Shown: positions 16,363 to 24,775 of the stretch, piece after piece
Layout: every line of letters starts with the position of its first letter
How positions within the stretch are numbered: position 1 is the stretch's first letter
Assembly: GCF_046097105.1 (NCBI RefSeq)
Contig: NZ_CP175562.1
Span: forward strand, 1,364,001 to 1,428,000
DNA length: 64,000 nucleotides
Reading direction: 5' to 3'
Origin: Natroniella sp046097105
GTDB taxonomy: Bacteria > Bacillota > Halanaerobiia > Halobacteroidales > Halobacteroidaceae
Made by a program: the position numbers and the translations under genes
Notes under the pieces: model-generated
The model's database searches: none
Told to the model about the DNA's origin: nothing
What the model saw: only the letters and a program-made list of their open reading frames with translations

Positions 16363-17566
16363 GATATTCCCCATTGATCTCAACATATTCATAAGAAAGA
16401 TCACAAGTCCAGACCTGATCACTAGCTTCTCCTAAATTAAGATTAACCTTTAACTTAATCTTATCAGTGGCTAATAGCCCTTCTAACTTCTCTTCATAAT
16501 CAAGTACAGTCTCATCTTGATCAAGCAATAATAGATCATTCATTCTAATCTCCAATTTTGCTAAATCAATATCTATCCCGCTAGCTCCAATTGCTGCTAC
16601 TATTCTCCCCCAATTAGGATCTTCGCCAAATAAAGCAGTCTTAACTAAATTAGAATTAGCTATCTTTCTAGCAATTACTTCTGCCTCAAACTTTTTTCTT
16701 GCTCCAACTACCTCTATCTCTACAAATTTAGTAGCTCCTTCTCCATCTAATACAATCTGATGGGCCAACACTTTAGTGATATGCTTTAAAGCTGCTACAA
16801 ACTTCTCATAATCTTGATCTTGCTCTTGAATTTGAGAATTACCTGCCTGTTCATTAGCCAAGATAGCTACCATATCATTTGTACTTTGATCTCCATCAAC
16901 AATAATTTTATTAAAAGAATTATTGACTGCTTCCCGTAAAGCTTGATCTAGCAGTTGAGTATCAATAGCTAGATCGGTTGTCAAAAAAGATAGCATTGTC
17001 GCCATATTAGGTTCTATCATTCCTGAACCTTTAGCTATACCCCCAATTGTAACCTTCTCTCCTCCAATCTCAATTTCTACTGCTAACTCCTTACTATATG
17101 TATCGGTCGTCATAATCGCTTCAGCAGCATAATTGCTTCCCGTCTCATTCAAATTAGCTGCTGCTTTCTTAATTCCTTTTTCAACCTTATCCATTTCTAA
17201 AAATTGACCAATAATTCCTGTCGAAGCAACTAAGATCTGATTCTTCTCTAAATTCAATTCATCTGCTGTCAAATCTTTCATTCGTTCAGCATCAGACCAA
17301 CCTTGCTCTCCAGTACAAGCATTGGCATTTCCACTGTTGATCACTATTGCTTGTGCTAAGCCATCCTTACAATTTTTTCGACTCAGCTTTACAGGAGCTG
17401 CTGAACACTGATTAGTTGTAAACACCGCAGCTACTTTAGCCAAATTATTGCTATAAAGCAAGGCTATATCTCTCCCTTCACTCTTAATCCCTGCTTCAAC
17501 TCCTGCTGCCAAAAAACCTTGTGGCGCAGTTACTCCTCCTGGAACCTCTTGATAATCTCCTGCCAT
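16355..17566 (-). CDS. argJ: Bifunctional ornithine acetyltransferase / N-acetylglutamate synthase ArgJ
   Basis: ArgJ recycles the acetyl group from acetylornithine to glutamate. The proprotein self-cleaves before the catalytic Thr in MIEPNMATMLSFL (T190), giving alpha and beta chains. Also visible are INSGNANACTGEQG and the C-terminal-half IVAAIGASGIDID. Length 403 aa is normal. GGGAGGA precedes the ATG. Presence of ArgJ means the cyclic (acetyl-recycling) pathway, consistent with no argE in the cluster. The stop codon lies in a small hairpin repeat. Confidence 0.95.
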   Translation of the reverse strand: MAGDYQEVPGGVTAPQGFLAAGVEAGIKSEGRDIALLYSNNLAKVAAVFTTNQCSAAPVKLSRKNCKDGLAQAIVINSGNANACTGEQGWSDAERMKDLTADELNLEKNQILVASTGIIGQFLEMDKVEKGIKKAAANLNETGSNYAAEAIMTTDTYSKELAVEIEIGGEKVTIGGIAKGSGMIEPNMATMLSFLTTDLAIDTQLLDQALREAVNNSFNKIIVDGDQSTNDMVAILANEQAGNSQIQEQDQDYEKFVAALKHITKVLAHQIVLDGEGATKFVEIEVVGARKKFEAEVIARKIANSNLVKTALFGEDPNWGRIVAAIGASGIDIDLAKLEIRMNDLLLLDQDETVLDYEEKLEGLLATDKIKLKVNLNLGEASDQVWTCDLSYEYVEINGEYHT

Positions 17567-17589
17567 TTAATTCTTCCTCCCTCGTTTAC

Positions 17590-18624
17590 TTATAAATATA
17601 AACCTACATCTTCTAAACCTAAACCTTCTTCCCAACCAGCTATCAAATTCAAATTTTGGATTGCTTGTCCCGCTGAGCCTTTAATTAAATTGTCTATTGC
17701 TGAAATAACAATTACTCGACCAGTAGCTTGATCAACCTTAATCCCCAAATCACAATAATTGGAACCAGCTACAAACTTTATTTCTGGTAATCGCCCACCT
17801 GGTGAAATCCTAATGAATTCCTCTTCTTTATAAAATTGATCATAATAATCTATTATTGTAGATAAAGATAATTCTTCCTTCAAATCTGCATAAATAGTAG
17901 CTAATATCCCCCTTTTAATAGGTAATAAATGAGGTGTGAAAGATAACTTGAGTTCTTTGCCTGTTAATAGAGATAATTTTTCTTCAATTTCAGAAGTATG
18001 GCGATGATCAGCAACCTTATAGGCTTTAAAGTTGCTATCAACTTCACAAAAATGTGTTGATAAACTGACCTTTCTTCCTGCTCCAGTTGTACCTGATTTA
18101 GCATCAATAATAATGCTATTATCATCAATCAAATCCTTGTCCAACAAAGGGGCAATGGCCAAAATGGAAGCAGTTGGATAACAACCGGGGTTGGCCACTA
18201 AATCACTCTTAACAATCTTTTCTTTATTCAACTCCGGCAAACCATAAACCCCATGCTCCAATAAATGAGGACTTTCATGTGCTTGGTAGAATTCTTCATA
18301 TCTTTCAAGTTCTTGGTAACGATAATCCCCACTTAAATCAATCACCTTCAATCCTGCCTCAAGCAATTTAGGAACGACTTTCATCGAAATCCCATGTGGT
18401 AACGCAGTAAAAACAACCTCCGATTTCTCCTTCAATTGTCCAATATCCAGCTCTTGGCACTCAGTATCAATCTTAGTAGACAAATGAGGATATATATCCG
18501 ATACCTTCTCTTCAGAAAAGCTATTAGAAGTCAAAACCTGTAAACTTACTTGTGGATGTTTTGCTAATAATCTAACTAACTCTACTCCAGTATAACCAGT
18601 AGCTCCAACTACACTTACTTTCAT
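17590..18624 (-). CDS. argC: N-acetyl-gamma-glutamyl-phosphate reductase ArgC
   Basis: ArgC reduces acetylglutamyl phosphate to the semialdehyde with NADPH. The Rossmann motif VVGATGYTGVELVRLL is at the N-terminus and the catalytic cysteine is in VANPGCYPTASILAIAPLL (about residue 150). SGTTGAGRK and the FTPHLLPIKRGILATIYA segment are also typical. Length 344 aa. AGGAGGG precedes the ATG. First gene of argC-argJ-argB-argD, with a promoter about 80 bases upstream. Confidence 0.95.
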   Translation of the reverse strand: MKVSVVGATGYTGVELVRLLAKHPQVSLQVLTSNSFSEEKVSDIYPHLSTKIDTECQELDIGQLKEKSEVVFTALPHGISMKVVPKLLEAGLKVIDLSGDYRYQELERYEEFYQAHESPHLLEHGVYGLPELNKEKIVKSDLVANPGCYPTASILAIAPLLDKDLIDDNSIIIDAKSGTTGAGRKVSLSTHFCEVDSNFKAYKVADHRHTSEIEEKLSLLTGKELKLSFTPHLLPIKRGILATIYADLKEELSLSTIIDYYDQFYKEEEFIRISPGGRLPEIKFVAGSNYCDLGIKVDQATGRVIVISAIDNLIKGSAGQAIQNLNLIAGWEEGLGLEDVGLYL

Positions 18625-18706
18625 AATTTTTTATTCCCTCCTATTACATAACTTAACACTCTCAGTTCAAGGCATAGCCTCTTACAACTCTCAGCTAACT
18701 TCAAGT

Positions 18707-18735
18707 ATTATAACATCTAAACTGCTCAAAATTAA
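18707..18735 (-). promoter_or_regulatory. Probable promoter of argCJBD (extended -10)
   Basis: The minus strand has TGTTATAAT, an extended -10 (TATAAT at 18707-18712), with only a weak -35 (TTAATT at 18730-18735, spacer 17). Transcription would begin near 18700. AT-rich dyads farther upstream could bind ArgR, but no convincing ARG box was found. Confidence 0.5.
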
Positions 18736-18914
18736 ATAACTTTAGCTTTAAGAATATTACTTATTAATTATTAATGATATTAATTTCTCTTAACTGAAAA
18801 TATTGATATCTATTCATTTGTTGATAATTATACATAATAAAGAATAAAAATACAAGAGAAACTCCTGCTTTCTGTGAAAATTAATTTCAAACAAAAGTCT
18901 GTTGGCCCTTTAAG

Positions 18915-19094
18915 TCACCCTCTTAATAACTGCACTCCTAAAAACAGGCTCCCACCACCTGCAATAATTCCTAATGCCCAATTAGGTACTAAATTAATAA
19001 TCAAGCCTGCTCCAACCAAACATAACAAAAAACCAACTCCACTTTTCACCTTCAAACTATTGTGAGCTATAACTCTTTTCAATTTAGTTAGCAT
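18915..19094 (-). CDS. Small two-helix membrane protein, 59 aa, function unknown
   Basis: The minus strand reads ATG to TGA for 59 codons, starting MLTKLKRVIAHNSLKVKSGV. AAGGTGGG lies 6 bases upstream of the ATG, a good ribosome site. Residues about 19-37 (SGVGFLLCLVGAGLIINLV) and 40-57 (ALGIIAGGGSLFLGVQLL) form two transmembrane helices with glycine-rich faces, after a basic N-terminus. An opposing plus-strand frame exists but lacks a ribosome site. It lies alone between argC and a SNF2 helicase. The family is not recognised. Confidence 0.7.
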   Translation of the reverse strand: MLTKLKRVIAHNSLKVKSGVGFLLCLVGAGLIINLVPNWALGIIAGGGSLFLGVQLLRG

Positions 19095-19184
19095 ACTATC
19101 CCACCTTTTTATTGAGGTATAATTACTATATGTAATTTAAGCTCAACCTGTGCAGGATATTAAATTATTAATTATAATTAAATG

Positions 19185-19267
19185 TCAGGAATCAAGAATG
19201 AAGAAAGTCATAACCCAAGTTCTCTAAATAGCTTTGAACTTACTGACTCCTGATTCCTAATTCCTGA
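19185..19267. repeat. Inverted-repeat spacer element with GGAATCA-type arms
   Basis: TCAGGAATCAAGAATGAAGA (from 19185) is mirrored by ACTCCTGATTCCTAATTCCT (to 19266), whose reverse complement is AGGAATTAGGAATCAGGAGT. The two arms match in most positions. It lies 9 bases beyond the SNF2 helicase stop, again at a gene 3' end. Confidence 0.55.
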
Positions 19268-19276
19268 TAACTATTA

Positions 19277-20788
19277 TTATGAAATTTGGCCCTTAATCTC
19301 ACTTTCAATAATACTTTTGATAATACTCTGTTCTAATGACTGTTCAGTCTCTTCTTTGACAACAAGATCTAATTCACCAATTACCTCTTCAAATAAATTA
19401 ATCTTTTTATCTAGTAATTCTACAATCTTTTCTTCAATTGTATTTTGAGTAGATAAGTTATAAATTTGTACATCTTTATCTTGTCCTAATCTGTGTACCC
19501 GCCCAATCCTCTGTTCTACTTTCATCGGATTCCATGGTAGATCATAATTAATGATTGTGTTACAGAATTGTAGATTGATCCCTTCACCTCCTGCTTCAGT
19601 ACTGATTAAGACATCACCATTTTCCATGAACAGACGTTTGGCCCACTCTTTTTGATTATCAGATAAACCCCCGCTGAAAACAACAGGTTGAAATCCTTTA
19701 TTATATAAATAATAACAAATATATTCCTGACTAGCTCGATATTCAGTAAAGACAATAACTTTTCCTTCAGCTTGATTTAATATTTCTTCTACAACCTTAA
19801 CTTTTTCATTTTCTTGTATCTCAATTGCTTGTTCCAGTAAAGATTGGAGTTGCTTTTGAATAGTACTATAACTCTTTTTTTGACACATCTTTTCTAGAGT
19901 TTGAGCCGCAGCATAAGAGCTACTACAAACCTCACGCTGTAAGGTCAATAAATTAAAAACACTGTTATTACTAGGATTCTTCTTATACTCAGCTCTAATC
20001 AACTCAGTTATCTGATCATAAAGTTTCTTTTCTTTAGCTGTCAAATCTAGTGAAATCAATTCTACCTCCCTAGCTGTCGCTTCATAATTAGCATCCTCCC
20101 TACGATTACGAATCATTACTTCCGACAAGGAATCCTGTAATTGATCTAAATTTTGGGCTTTATGCTTACCCTTAACATACTCCTCCTTAAACTGAGAATA
20201 ATCTCCAAAAAGCTCAGGTCGTAATAATGAGACTAAATTATACAACTCCTCTAAATCATTTTGAATTGGAGTAGCAGTCAATAATAATAAATGTTTTTTA
20301 GGAATCTTATTAACAAATTGCCAATTCATCGTTTCAGAATTTTTAAGGCGTTGTGCCTCATCAACAATTACTAAATCAAACCCTCGTTCACAAATAATCT
20401 CAGCATGTGGTTCTCTTTTGGCTTTATCCAAAGAAGAAATAATTACATTAAAATAATGCCAGCCCCTACCCTTACGATTATTAAACACATCAATCTTAAA
20501 CTTATCAGTCAGTTCATTCCACCATTGAAACCCTAAAGAGGCTGGTGTTAAAATTAAACAAGTTTCTACATCTTCTCTAACTAGATATTCTTTCAAAATC
20601 ATTCCTGCCTCTATAGTTTTTCCCAGACCAACTTCATCTGCCAATAAAGCTCTACCATTCATTTCATTTATTACTCGCTCTACTGCCTTGATTTGATGAG
20701 GTAAAGGTTTAAACTCTTTTTCCTGCCAATAATCTTGCAACTCCTCCATAGCTAATAATTCAGTTTCTTCTAATATATCTATTGCCAC
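19277..20788 (-). CDS. SNF2-family DNA/RNA translocase (helicase superfamily 2)
   Basis: A stand-alone two-domain SNF2 ATPase of about 503 aa. Motif I is LLADEVGLGKTIEAG (about residue 50), motif II VDEAQRLKN, motif III LLTATPIQN; the second domain has VIFTEYRASQEY, STEAGGEGINLQFC and WNPMKVEQRIGRVHRLGQ. It resembles the RapA/SNF2 group rather than chromatin remodelers with extra domains. The frame is open to a GTG at 20797, but GAGGTGAT is correctly placed for the GTG at 20788. It has its own promoter and a palindrome in the leader. Partner and target are unknown. Confidence 0.87.
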   Translation of the reverse strand: MAIDILEETELLAMEELQDYWQEKEFKPLPHQIKAVERVINEMNGRALLADEVGLGKTIEAGMILKEYLVREDVETCLILTPASLGFQWWNELTDKFKIDVFNNRKGRGWHYFNVIISSLDKAKREPHAEIICERGFDLVIVDEAQRLKNSETMNWQFVNKIPKKHLLLLTATPIQNDLEELYNLVSLLRPELFGDYSQFKEEYVKGKHKAQNLDQLQDSLSEVMIRNRREDANYEATAREVELISLDLTAKEKKLYDQITELIRAEYKKNPSNNSVFNLLTLQREVCSSSYAAAQTLEKMCQKKSYSTIQKQLQSLLEQAIEIQENEKVKVVEEILNQAEGKVIVFTEYRASQEYICYYLYNKGFQPVVFSGGLSDNQKEWAKRLFMENGDVLISTEAGGEGINLQFCNTIINYDLPWNPMKVEQRIGRVHRLGQDKDVQIYNLSTQNTIEEKIVELLDKKINLFEEVIGELDLVVKEETEQSLEQSIIKSIIESEIKGQIS

Positions 20789-20841
20789 TTCTATCACCTC
20801 AGTTTTTGGTTCTATTATTTATTATTGTTACCTTAAGAACG

Positions 20842-20869
20842 TATTACATAAATTTAAATTAATGTAATA
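20842..20869. promoter_or_regulatory. 28-bp palindrome in the SNF2 helicase leader (operator or hairpin)
   Basis: TATTACATAAATTT is followed by AAATTAATGTAATA, a near-perfect palindrome (13 of 14 pairs). It lies between the helicase promoter and start codon, so it could be a regulator site or an mRNA hairpin. Confidence 0.4.
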
Positions 20870-20899
20870 GAGTTTATTTTAGTCTTAATTTAAATGATT

Positions 20900-20929
20900 A
20901 TTATAAATTTTATAAATTATACTTAACAA
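20900..20929 (-). promoter_or_regulatory. Promoter of the SNF2 helicase gene
   Basis: TTGTTA (20924-20929) and TATAAT (20900-20905) on the minus strand, spacer 18. Transcription would begin near 20893, leaving a leader of about 100 bases that contains the 28-bp palindrome. Confidence 0.55.
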
Positions 20930-20967
20930 CAAACTAACCCCAATAGAAACATAAGTATCCATTGAGG

Positions 20968-21423
20968 TTAATTATTTCTTATCCAACCATTCTCTTTTAA
21001 GATAAAATGTAACTCATCTTCATCAGTTTCTAAATGATCTAAAATATCTTCTAAATCTTTAAATGCTGTCTTCAATTTAGTGAATTGTTCTCCTTTTATC
21101 TCTGCTAAAACTGATCGATCAGCATAATCAAACTGAACTTTAAAGTCAGGAACTACCTGCTGTTCACTATTTTCAAGAAAAACCTTCTTAAACTTCTCCC
21201 ATAAATCTTTACCTAATTCTTCTAAAAAGCCGCTACTGATTGCTCCTAAAACATATTTGACTATTATTAATAATGCCTTCTCACTTCCAACAAACTGTTT
21301 TTCAGAGCTTTTTTGTAAACTCAAAAACCCTCCTTGAACGACTTCAGAAATATCATCTAGTTCACCTTCCAATTTAACTTCAACCTCTAAACGTTTATCT
21401 TTAATCCTTATCGCCCACCCCAT
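20968..21423 (-). CDS. Hypothetical protein of 151 aa upstream of the SNF2 helicase
   Basis: Not recognised. The N-terminal half is charged beta-rich (WAIRIKDKRLEVEVKLEGEL); a more hydrophobic helix with small residues follows (IIVKYVLGAISSGFLEELG, about residues 51-70), then WEKFKKVF and an acidic C-terminal half with heptad-like DLEDILDHLETDEDE. No signal peptide. It starts MGWAIRIKDK, with a weak ribosome site. It lies just before the helicase on the same strand, but the helicase has its own promoter. The small-residue helix recalls membrane-active or oligomerising segments; nothing more can be said. Confidence 0.6.
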   Translation of the reverse strand: MGWAIRIKDKRLEVEVKLEGELDDISEVVQGGFLSLQKSSEKQFVGSEKALLIIVKYVLGAISSGFLEELGKDLWEKFKKVFLENSEQQVVPDFKVQFDYADRSVLAEIKGEQFTKLKTAFKDLEDILDHLETDEDELHFILKENGWIRNN

Positions 21424-21516
21424 ATCAATATATTTTTATAATTGATAGTTAATAGCTAAAAGCTTTAAAGCAAAAAAGAATATCTTATCGTAAAAAATTT
21501 TAAAAATATTCAAACA

Positions 21517-21906
21517 CTATACAGCATTGATCCCAATAACTCCACCTAGAGCTGAAACTACAAAACCAATTACAACTCTTGCCGCCAAACCCAAAGAAAT
21601 AGTAATCGGTGTCCACAAACTACCTAATAAAATAATAACCGCCATATAAACCACTCCTACTAATCCTCCATTAAGCCACCCATTATTTTGAGCAGAATAA
21701 GATGCAACAAGTCCTCCTATAAATAACGCCAAATAATTCAATGCAAACAAAATTGTATTAACTGAATTACTTGCAATATTGGTCAAACTAATAATCACCC
21801 CTAAAAAAGCACTACTAGCCAACAAAATAATCAAACTTATTATTAAGCCTCGCAAAATACTACTTGTTTTTATAAGAGATACATCACTTTGTGATCTAGT
21901 CATCAT
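21517..21906 (-). CDS. TIGR04086-type four-helix membrane protein
   Basis: A small polytopic protein with four hydrophobic helices (for example GLIISLIILLASSAFLGVII and NYLALFIGGLVASYSA), with the GGLVASYSAQNNGWLNGGLVG loop typical of the TIGR04086 family of clostridial membrane proteins. Function is unknown in that family. The frame is open to an ATG at 21918, but GGAGGGGAG lies inside that extension and is spaced for the ATG at 21906 or 21903. It follows the CAAX protease and its terminator. Confidence 0.7.
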   Translation of the reverse strand: MMTRSQSDVSLIKTSSILRGLIISLIILLASSAFLGVIISLTNIASNSVNTILFALNYLALFIGGLVASYSAQNNGWLNGGLVGVVYMAVIILLGSLWTPITISLGLAARVVIGFVVSALGGVIGINAV

Positions 21907-21983
21907 ACTCCCCTCCATTTATTATAAAATATTCAGCGGAAATTTAATTATGACTTCAAAACAAATTTTAATACCCCTTATTA

Positions 21984-22012
21984 AAAAAAGTAGCTCCTTT
22001 AGCCACTTTTTT
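21984..22012 (-). terminator. Terminator after the CAAX protease gene
   Basis: Minus-strand hairpin AAAAGTGGCT-AAAGG-AGCTACTTTTTTT (one G-T pair) with a long T run, 14 bases after the protease stop. Confidence 0.8.
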
Positions 22013-22026
22013 AATATTTATTAAGT

Positions 22027-22767
22027 TTAGATAACATCTAAGTACCACACAATATAAATCACAATAACTACCAATAAGTTCCAAACGCCATGTGCTATGA
22101 TAGACGAATAGAGTGAGTTAGTCTTATCATATAGCCAAGCTAAAATAACCCCCCCTAGAAAAGTAGGTAAAAAAACCCATAAACTAAAATGGGCCAACCC
22201 AAACAGAGCGCCATTTAAAATCAACCCCTTACTTTTGCCAAATTTACTCTTACAATATGGATAAAGAAAGCCTCTAAAGAAAATTTCTTCAGTAATCGGA
22301 GCTATAATTATAATTATAGCACTTTGCACTAAGAAAATTAGAATATTTTGAGAATTTAATAAGTTATAAACAACCTGTTGAGCTGGCGCTTCAACTCCAA
22401 ACAAATTGAAAACCAGACCATAAAGGAAATTATTTAAAATTACTATTATTAAACAAATAATTGTTCCACTCAAAGCTCCATATTTTAAATTGGTCACAAA
22501 ATTCTCATTTTTCAAACCAAACTCCTTTAAAGATACTCCATATTTATTTAATACTAAAAACAATGTTATACCTGCTAATAATAAAGCTTGAATTAAATTA
22601 AGCAATAACGGCTTAATCAATCTTAAATAATCAAATTGAAAAAAAAGATCTATTATCCATTCTAAACCCCAAAAACATAAAGATGTTAAACCAAATGTTA
22701 ATGATAATATCAATACAATATCTACTAAATCCCATTTAACTATATCATCATTTACAATCTCAGCCAT
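22027..22767 (-). CDS. CPBP (CAAX-like) intramembrane metalloprotease family protein
   Basis: A 246-residue protein with about seven transmembrane helices. The ABI/CPBP motifs are intact: EEIFFRGFLYPY (double Glu and Arg), FGLAHFSLWVFLPTFLGG (His), and the final SLYSSIIAHGVWN (His, Asn). Members act as intramembrane proteases or in bacteriocin self-immunity; the substrate here is unknown. It is the last gene after rodZ on this strand (62-base spacer) and is followed by a terminator, so it may be cotranscribed with rodZ. Confidence 0.88.
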   Translation of the reverse strand: MAEIVNDDIVKWDLVDIVLILSLTFGLTSLCFWGLEWIIDLFFQFDYLRLIKPLLLNLIQALLLAGITLFLVLNKYGVSLKEFGLKNENFVTNLKYGALSGTIICLIIVILNNFLYGLVFNLFGVEAPAQQVVYNLLNSQNILIFLVQSAIIIIIAPITEEIFFRGFLYPYCKSKFGKSKGLILNGALFGLAHFSLWVFLPTFLGGVILAWLYDKTNSLYSSIIAHGVWNLLVVIVIYIVWYLDVI

Positions 22768-22829
22768 CTAGATACCGCCTTCCTAATACCACTTCCTTTT
22801 GTATAAGTAATATTCAAATCCATTATCGA

Positions 22830-23684
22830 TTATTCTTGCTCATCTTCCATAGCTGAGAAAATTTGAGTAATCACTTCACCTTCATTGCCAAAAGGACCAT
22901 ACCTTTCTCCATCCTTAATTACTACAACCCCTGCTGCATTACCAATTCTCATTTCAATCTCCCTACCCGCAAAAGAATGTACTTCTTTAGCAACTGTAAA
23001 CCCTTCAAAAACTTCTTCCCCATCAACAGTAACTTGATACCATGTATCTTCAATAGTTTCAACTACTAACTCCAACACTTCAGTTTGATTAAGCTCTTTC
23101 TCCACTGTAATTTTATCTTCTTCGAACGAATCTATTTCAGCTTCTTCTAATTCCATTACTCCTTCTGTCGTAGATATATCATCATTTAAATCTTCAATAG
23201 GCTCTTCTTCCTCTAACTCACCTTCAAGATTAGTAATAACTTCTTGAATTTTTTGAATTGGCTGAAAATCAAAATCCCCTTCTTCATTATCAATCAAATA
23301 ATAAACTCGACTACCTACAAAACCAAGTGCTCCTACAACTAGCAATCCACAGATTACTAAAGTAAGAACAAGTAATTTGTTTTGATTTTGATCTGCTTGA
23401 TCGATTAATTTATCTTTAAAGGTAACCTCTTGTTCAACCTCTCCTTTTAACTCCTTCTTAAAATCATCATAACTTGCTAAAATCTCTTGTTGATCTAATC
23501 CTAAATAGCTAGAATAAACCTTCAAAAACCCTCTTATATGAGTCTCCTGATCTATCTTCCCAAATTTACCCTCTTCAATTGCCTTTAAATAAGTTCTCCT
23601 AATTTTAGTAACATTTTCAGCTTTCTTTAAACTAATTTCTAGCTCTTCTCTTCGGTCCTTTAATTTTTTTACAAATTCAGGCAT
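22830..23684 (-). CDS. rodZ: RodZ-like cytoskeletal/morphogenesis protein (YmfM)
   Basis: A 284-residue bitopic protein. Residues about 1-75 form an Xre-type helix-turn-helix (LKDRREELEISLKKAENVTK, FLKVYSSYLGLDQQEILASY), then a basic linker, one transmembrane helix (KLLVLTLVICGLLVVGALGF, about 115-135), an acidic low-complexity stretch, and a C-terminal DUF4115 beta domain (TWYQVTVDGEEVFEGF). RodZ ties MreB filaments to the wall elongation machinery. In Bacillus the equivalent gene ymfM also lies downstream of spoIIIE/ymfC, which supports the call. Confidence 0.88.
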   Translation of the reverse strand: MPEFVKKLKDRREELEISLKKAENVTKIRRTYLKAIEEGKFGKIDQETHIRGFLKVYSSYLGLDQQEILASYDDFKKELKGEVEQEVTFKDKLIDQADQNQNKLLVLTLVICGLLVVGALGFVGSRVYYLIDNEEGDFDFQPIQKIQEVITNLEGELEEEEPIEDLNDDISTTEGVMELEEAEIDSFEEDKITVEKELNQTEVLELVVETIEDTWYQVTVDGEEVFEGFTVAKEVHSFAGREIEMRIGNAAGVVVIKDGERYGPFGNEGEVITQIFSAMEDEQE

Positions 23685-23949
23685 TATATAACTCCCTCCC
23701 TAATCACTATTTTAATATTTCGACATTATTACAGGAAATCCTTTTTTAACAAAAACTAAATTAAACATATGATAACTAATAGCTAATAACTGATTAAACC
23801 AAAGATTTCATTTAGATTTGAACAATTAAAAAAATATATAGTCTCGGCAGTAAGATTAATAATCACAAAAAGTTCTTTAAAGCTTATAATCTGTCAAAAT
23901 CAAAACATTGAACCCATTTGATAAAAAAAGCACAATCATTTTCAAAAAT
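23685..23949. other. Spacer upstream of rodZ without recognised content
   Basis: About 265 bases with no gene. GATAACTAATAGCTAATAAC (from 23771) is a single arm of the TAACTNN-type unit seen in spacer elements elsewhere, with no clear partner. The rodZ promoter should be here; TTGTTA and TAATAA near 23720-23750 are a weak candidate only. Confidence 0.3.
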
Positions 23950-23981
23950 AAAAAGCCATAAATTTAAATTTATGGCTTTTT
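23950..23981 (-). terminator. Terminator after the GntR-family gene
   Basis: A 32-bp perfect palindrome, AAAAAGCCATAAATTT followed by its complement, 13 bases after the stop codon and with T-rich flank. It ends the ftsK-gntR transcript. Confidence 0.8.
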
Positions 23982-23994
23982 ATCGCATTCTAGA

Positions 23995-24732
23995 TCACCC
24001 TCTATTTCTTAAGACATGAAATTCAAATTTGTCACTCCTAAAATAATTTTTAGAATATAAAACTGGATTGTCTCGATCATCATAATGCATCTGCTTTAAT
24101 AATAATAAGGGGGTATCAATTGATAGATTTAACTTCTCAGCTAATAACCCATCAGCTATCACAGGAACAATATCTGTTACAGCATAAGTAATATAAATAT
24201 TGCAATTCTGCTGCAAATAATTAAATAAAGAGACTGTCATCTGCTCTGATCCAAAATTATCCGGTAATAATTTTTGTGGTAAATAATCTTTACAAAAAGC
24301 AACTGGCTCTTCATTAGCAGTTCTAGTCCGTTGTATAACTGCTAATTTATCATCTTCATCCAAATCAAGCTCTTGGGCTAAATCTTCTTCCGGTTGCTCT
24401 AAATCAATTTCTAAATCTATCGTTCCAGCTTTTAAACCCATTGCCTCAATCGTTTCAGTAATACTTACCAATTCTTCGATCCCACTTTTAAAGAACGACA
24501 ATTTCTCTGTAATAAAAGTTCCCACTCCTTGTCGTCGATTAACCTTACCTTCCTTTTCTAAAACCCGTAATGCTTCTCGCAAAGTAGCCCGACTGACTCC
24601 AAAATTTTCAGCTAATTTTGCCTCAGATGACAAACGATCACCAGGTTGAAAGGTGCCATCATCAATCTTTTCATCAATCTTCTCCTTAACTAATATATAT
24701 AATGGTCTAGAATCTTTTCTTATTAAATTCAC
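23995..24732 (-). CDS. GntR/HutC-family transcription regulator (YmfC-like)
   Basis: A 245-residue regulator. The N-terminal winged helix (LYILVKEKIDEKIDDGTF, PGDRLSSEAKLAENFGVSRA, TLREALRVLEKEGKV, GVGTFITE) binds DNA; the C-terminal UTRA domain (about 95-240) binds a small effector (VAFCKDYLPQKLL, NPVLYSKNYFRSDKFEF). It lies 43 bases after ftsK. Bacillus has a GntR gene (ymfC) at the same place after spoIIIE, so this is the conserved neighbour. The effector and targets are unknown. Confidence 0.9.
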   Translation of the reverse strand: MNLIRKDSRPLYILVKEKIDEKIDDGTFQPGDRLSSEAKLAENFGVSRATLREALRVLEKEGKVNRRQGVGTFITEKLSFFKSGIEELVSITETIEAMGLKAGTIDLEIDLEQPEEDLAQELDLDEDDKLAVIQRTRTANEEPVAFCKDYLPQKLLPDNFGSEQMTVSLFNYLQQNCNIYITYAVTDIVPVIADGLLAEKLNLSIDTPLLLLKQMHYDDRDNPVLYSKNYFRSDKFEFHVLRNRG

Positions 24733-24775
24733 ATTGAATTCTCCCTTCTGCTGCTCTTTATTATCTCTTAATAGA

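Noticed and set aside
18736..18860. ARG boxes upstream of argC
   Set aside because: AT-rich half-sites such as TATTCAT and GAATA occur, but none form the 18-bp palindrome expected for ArgR.
18874..19065. 63-codon plus-strand frame
   Set aside because: It runs opposite the 59-residue membrane protein, lacks a Shine-Dalgarno and starts with a basic, asparagine- and proline-rich sequence without domain character.
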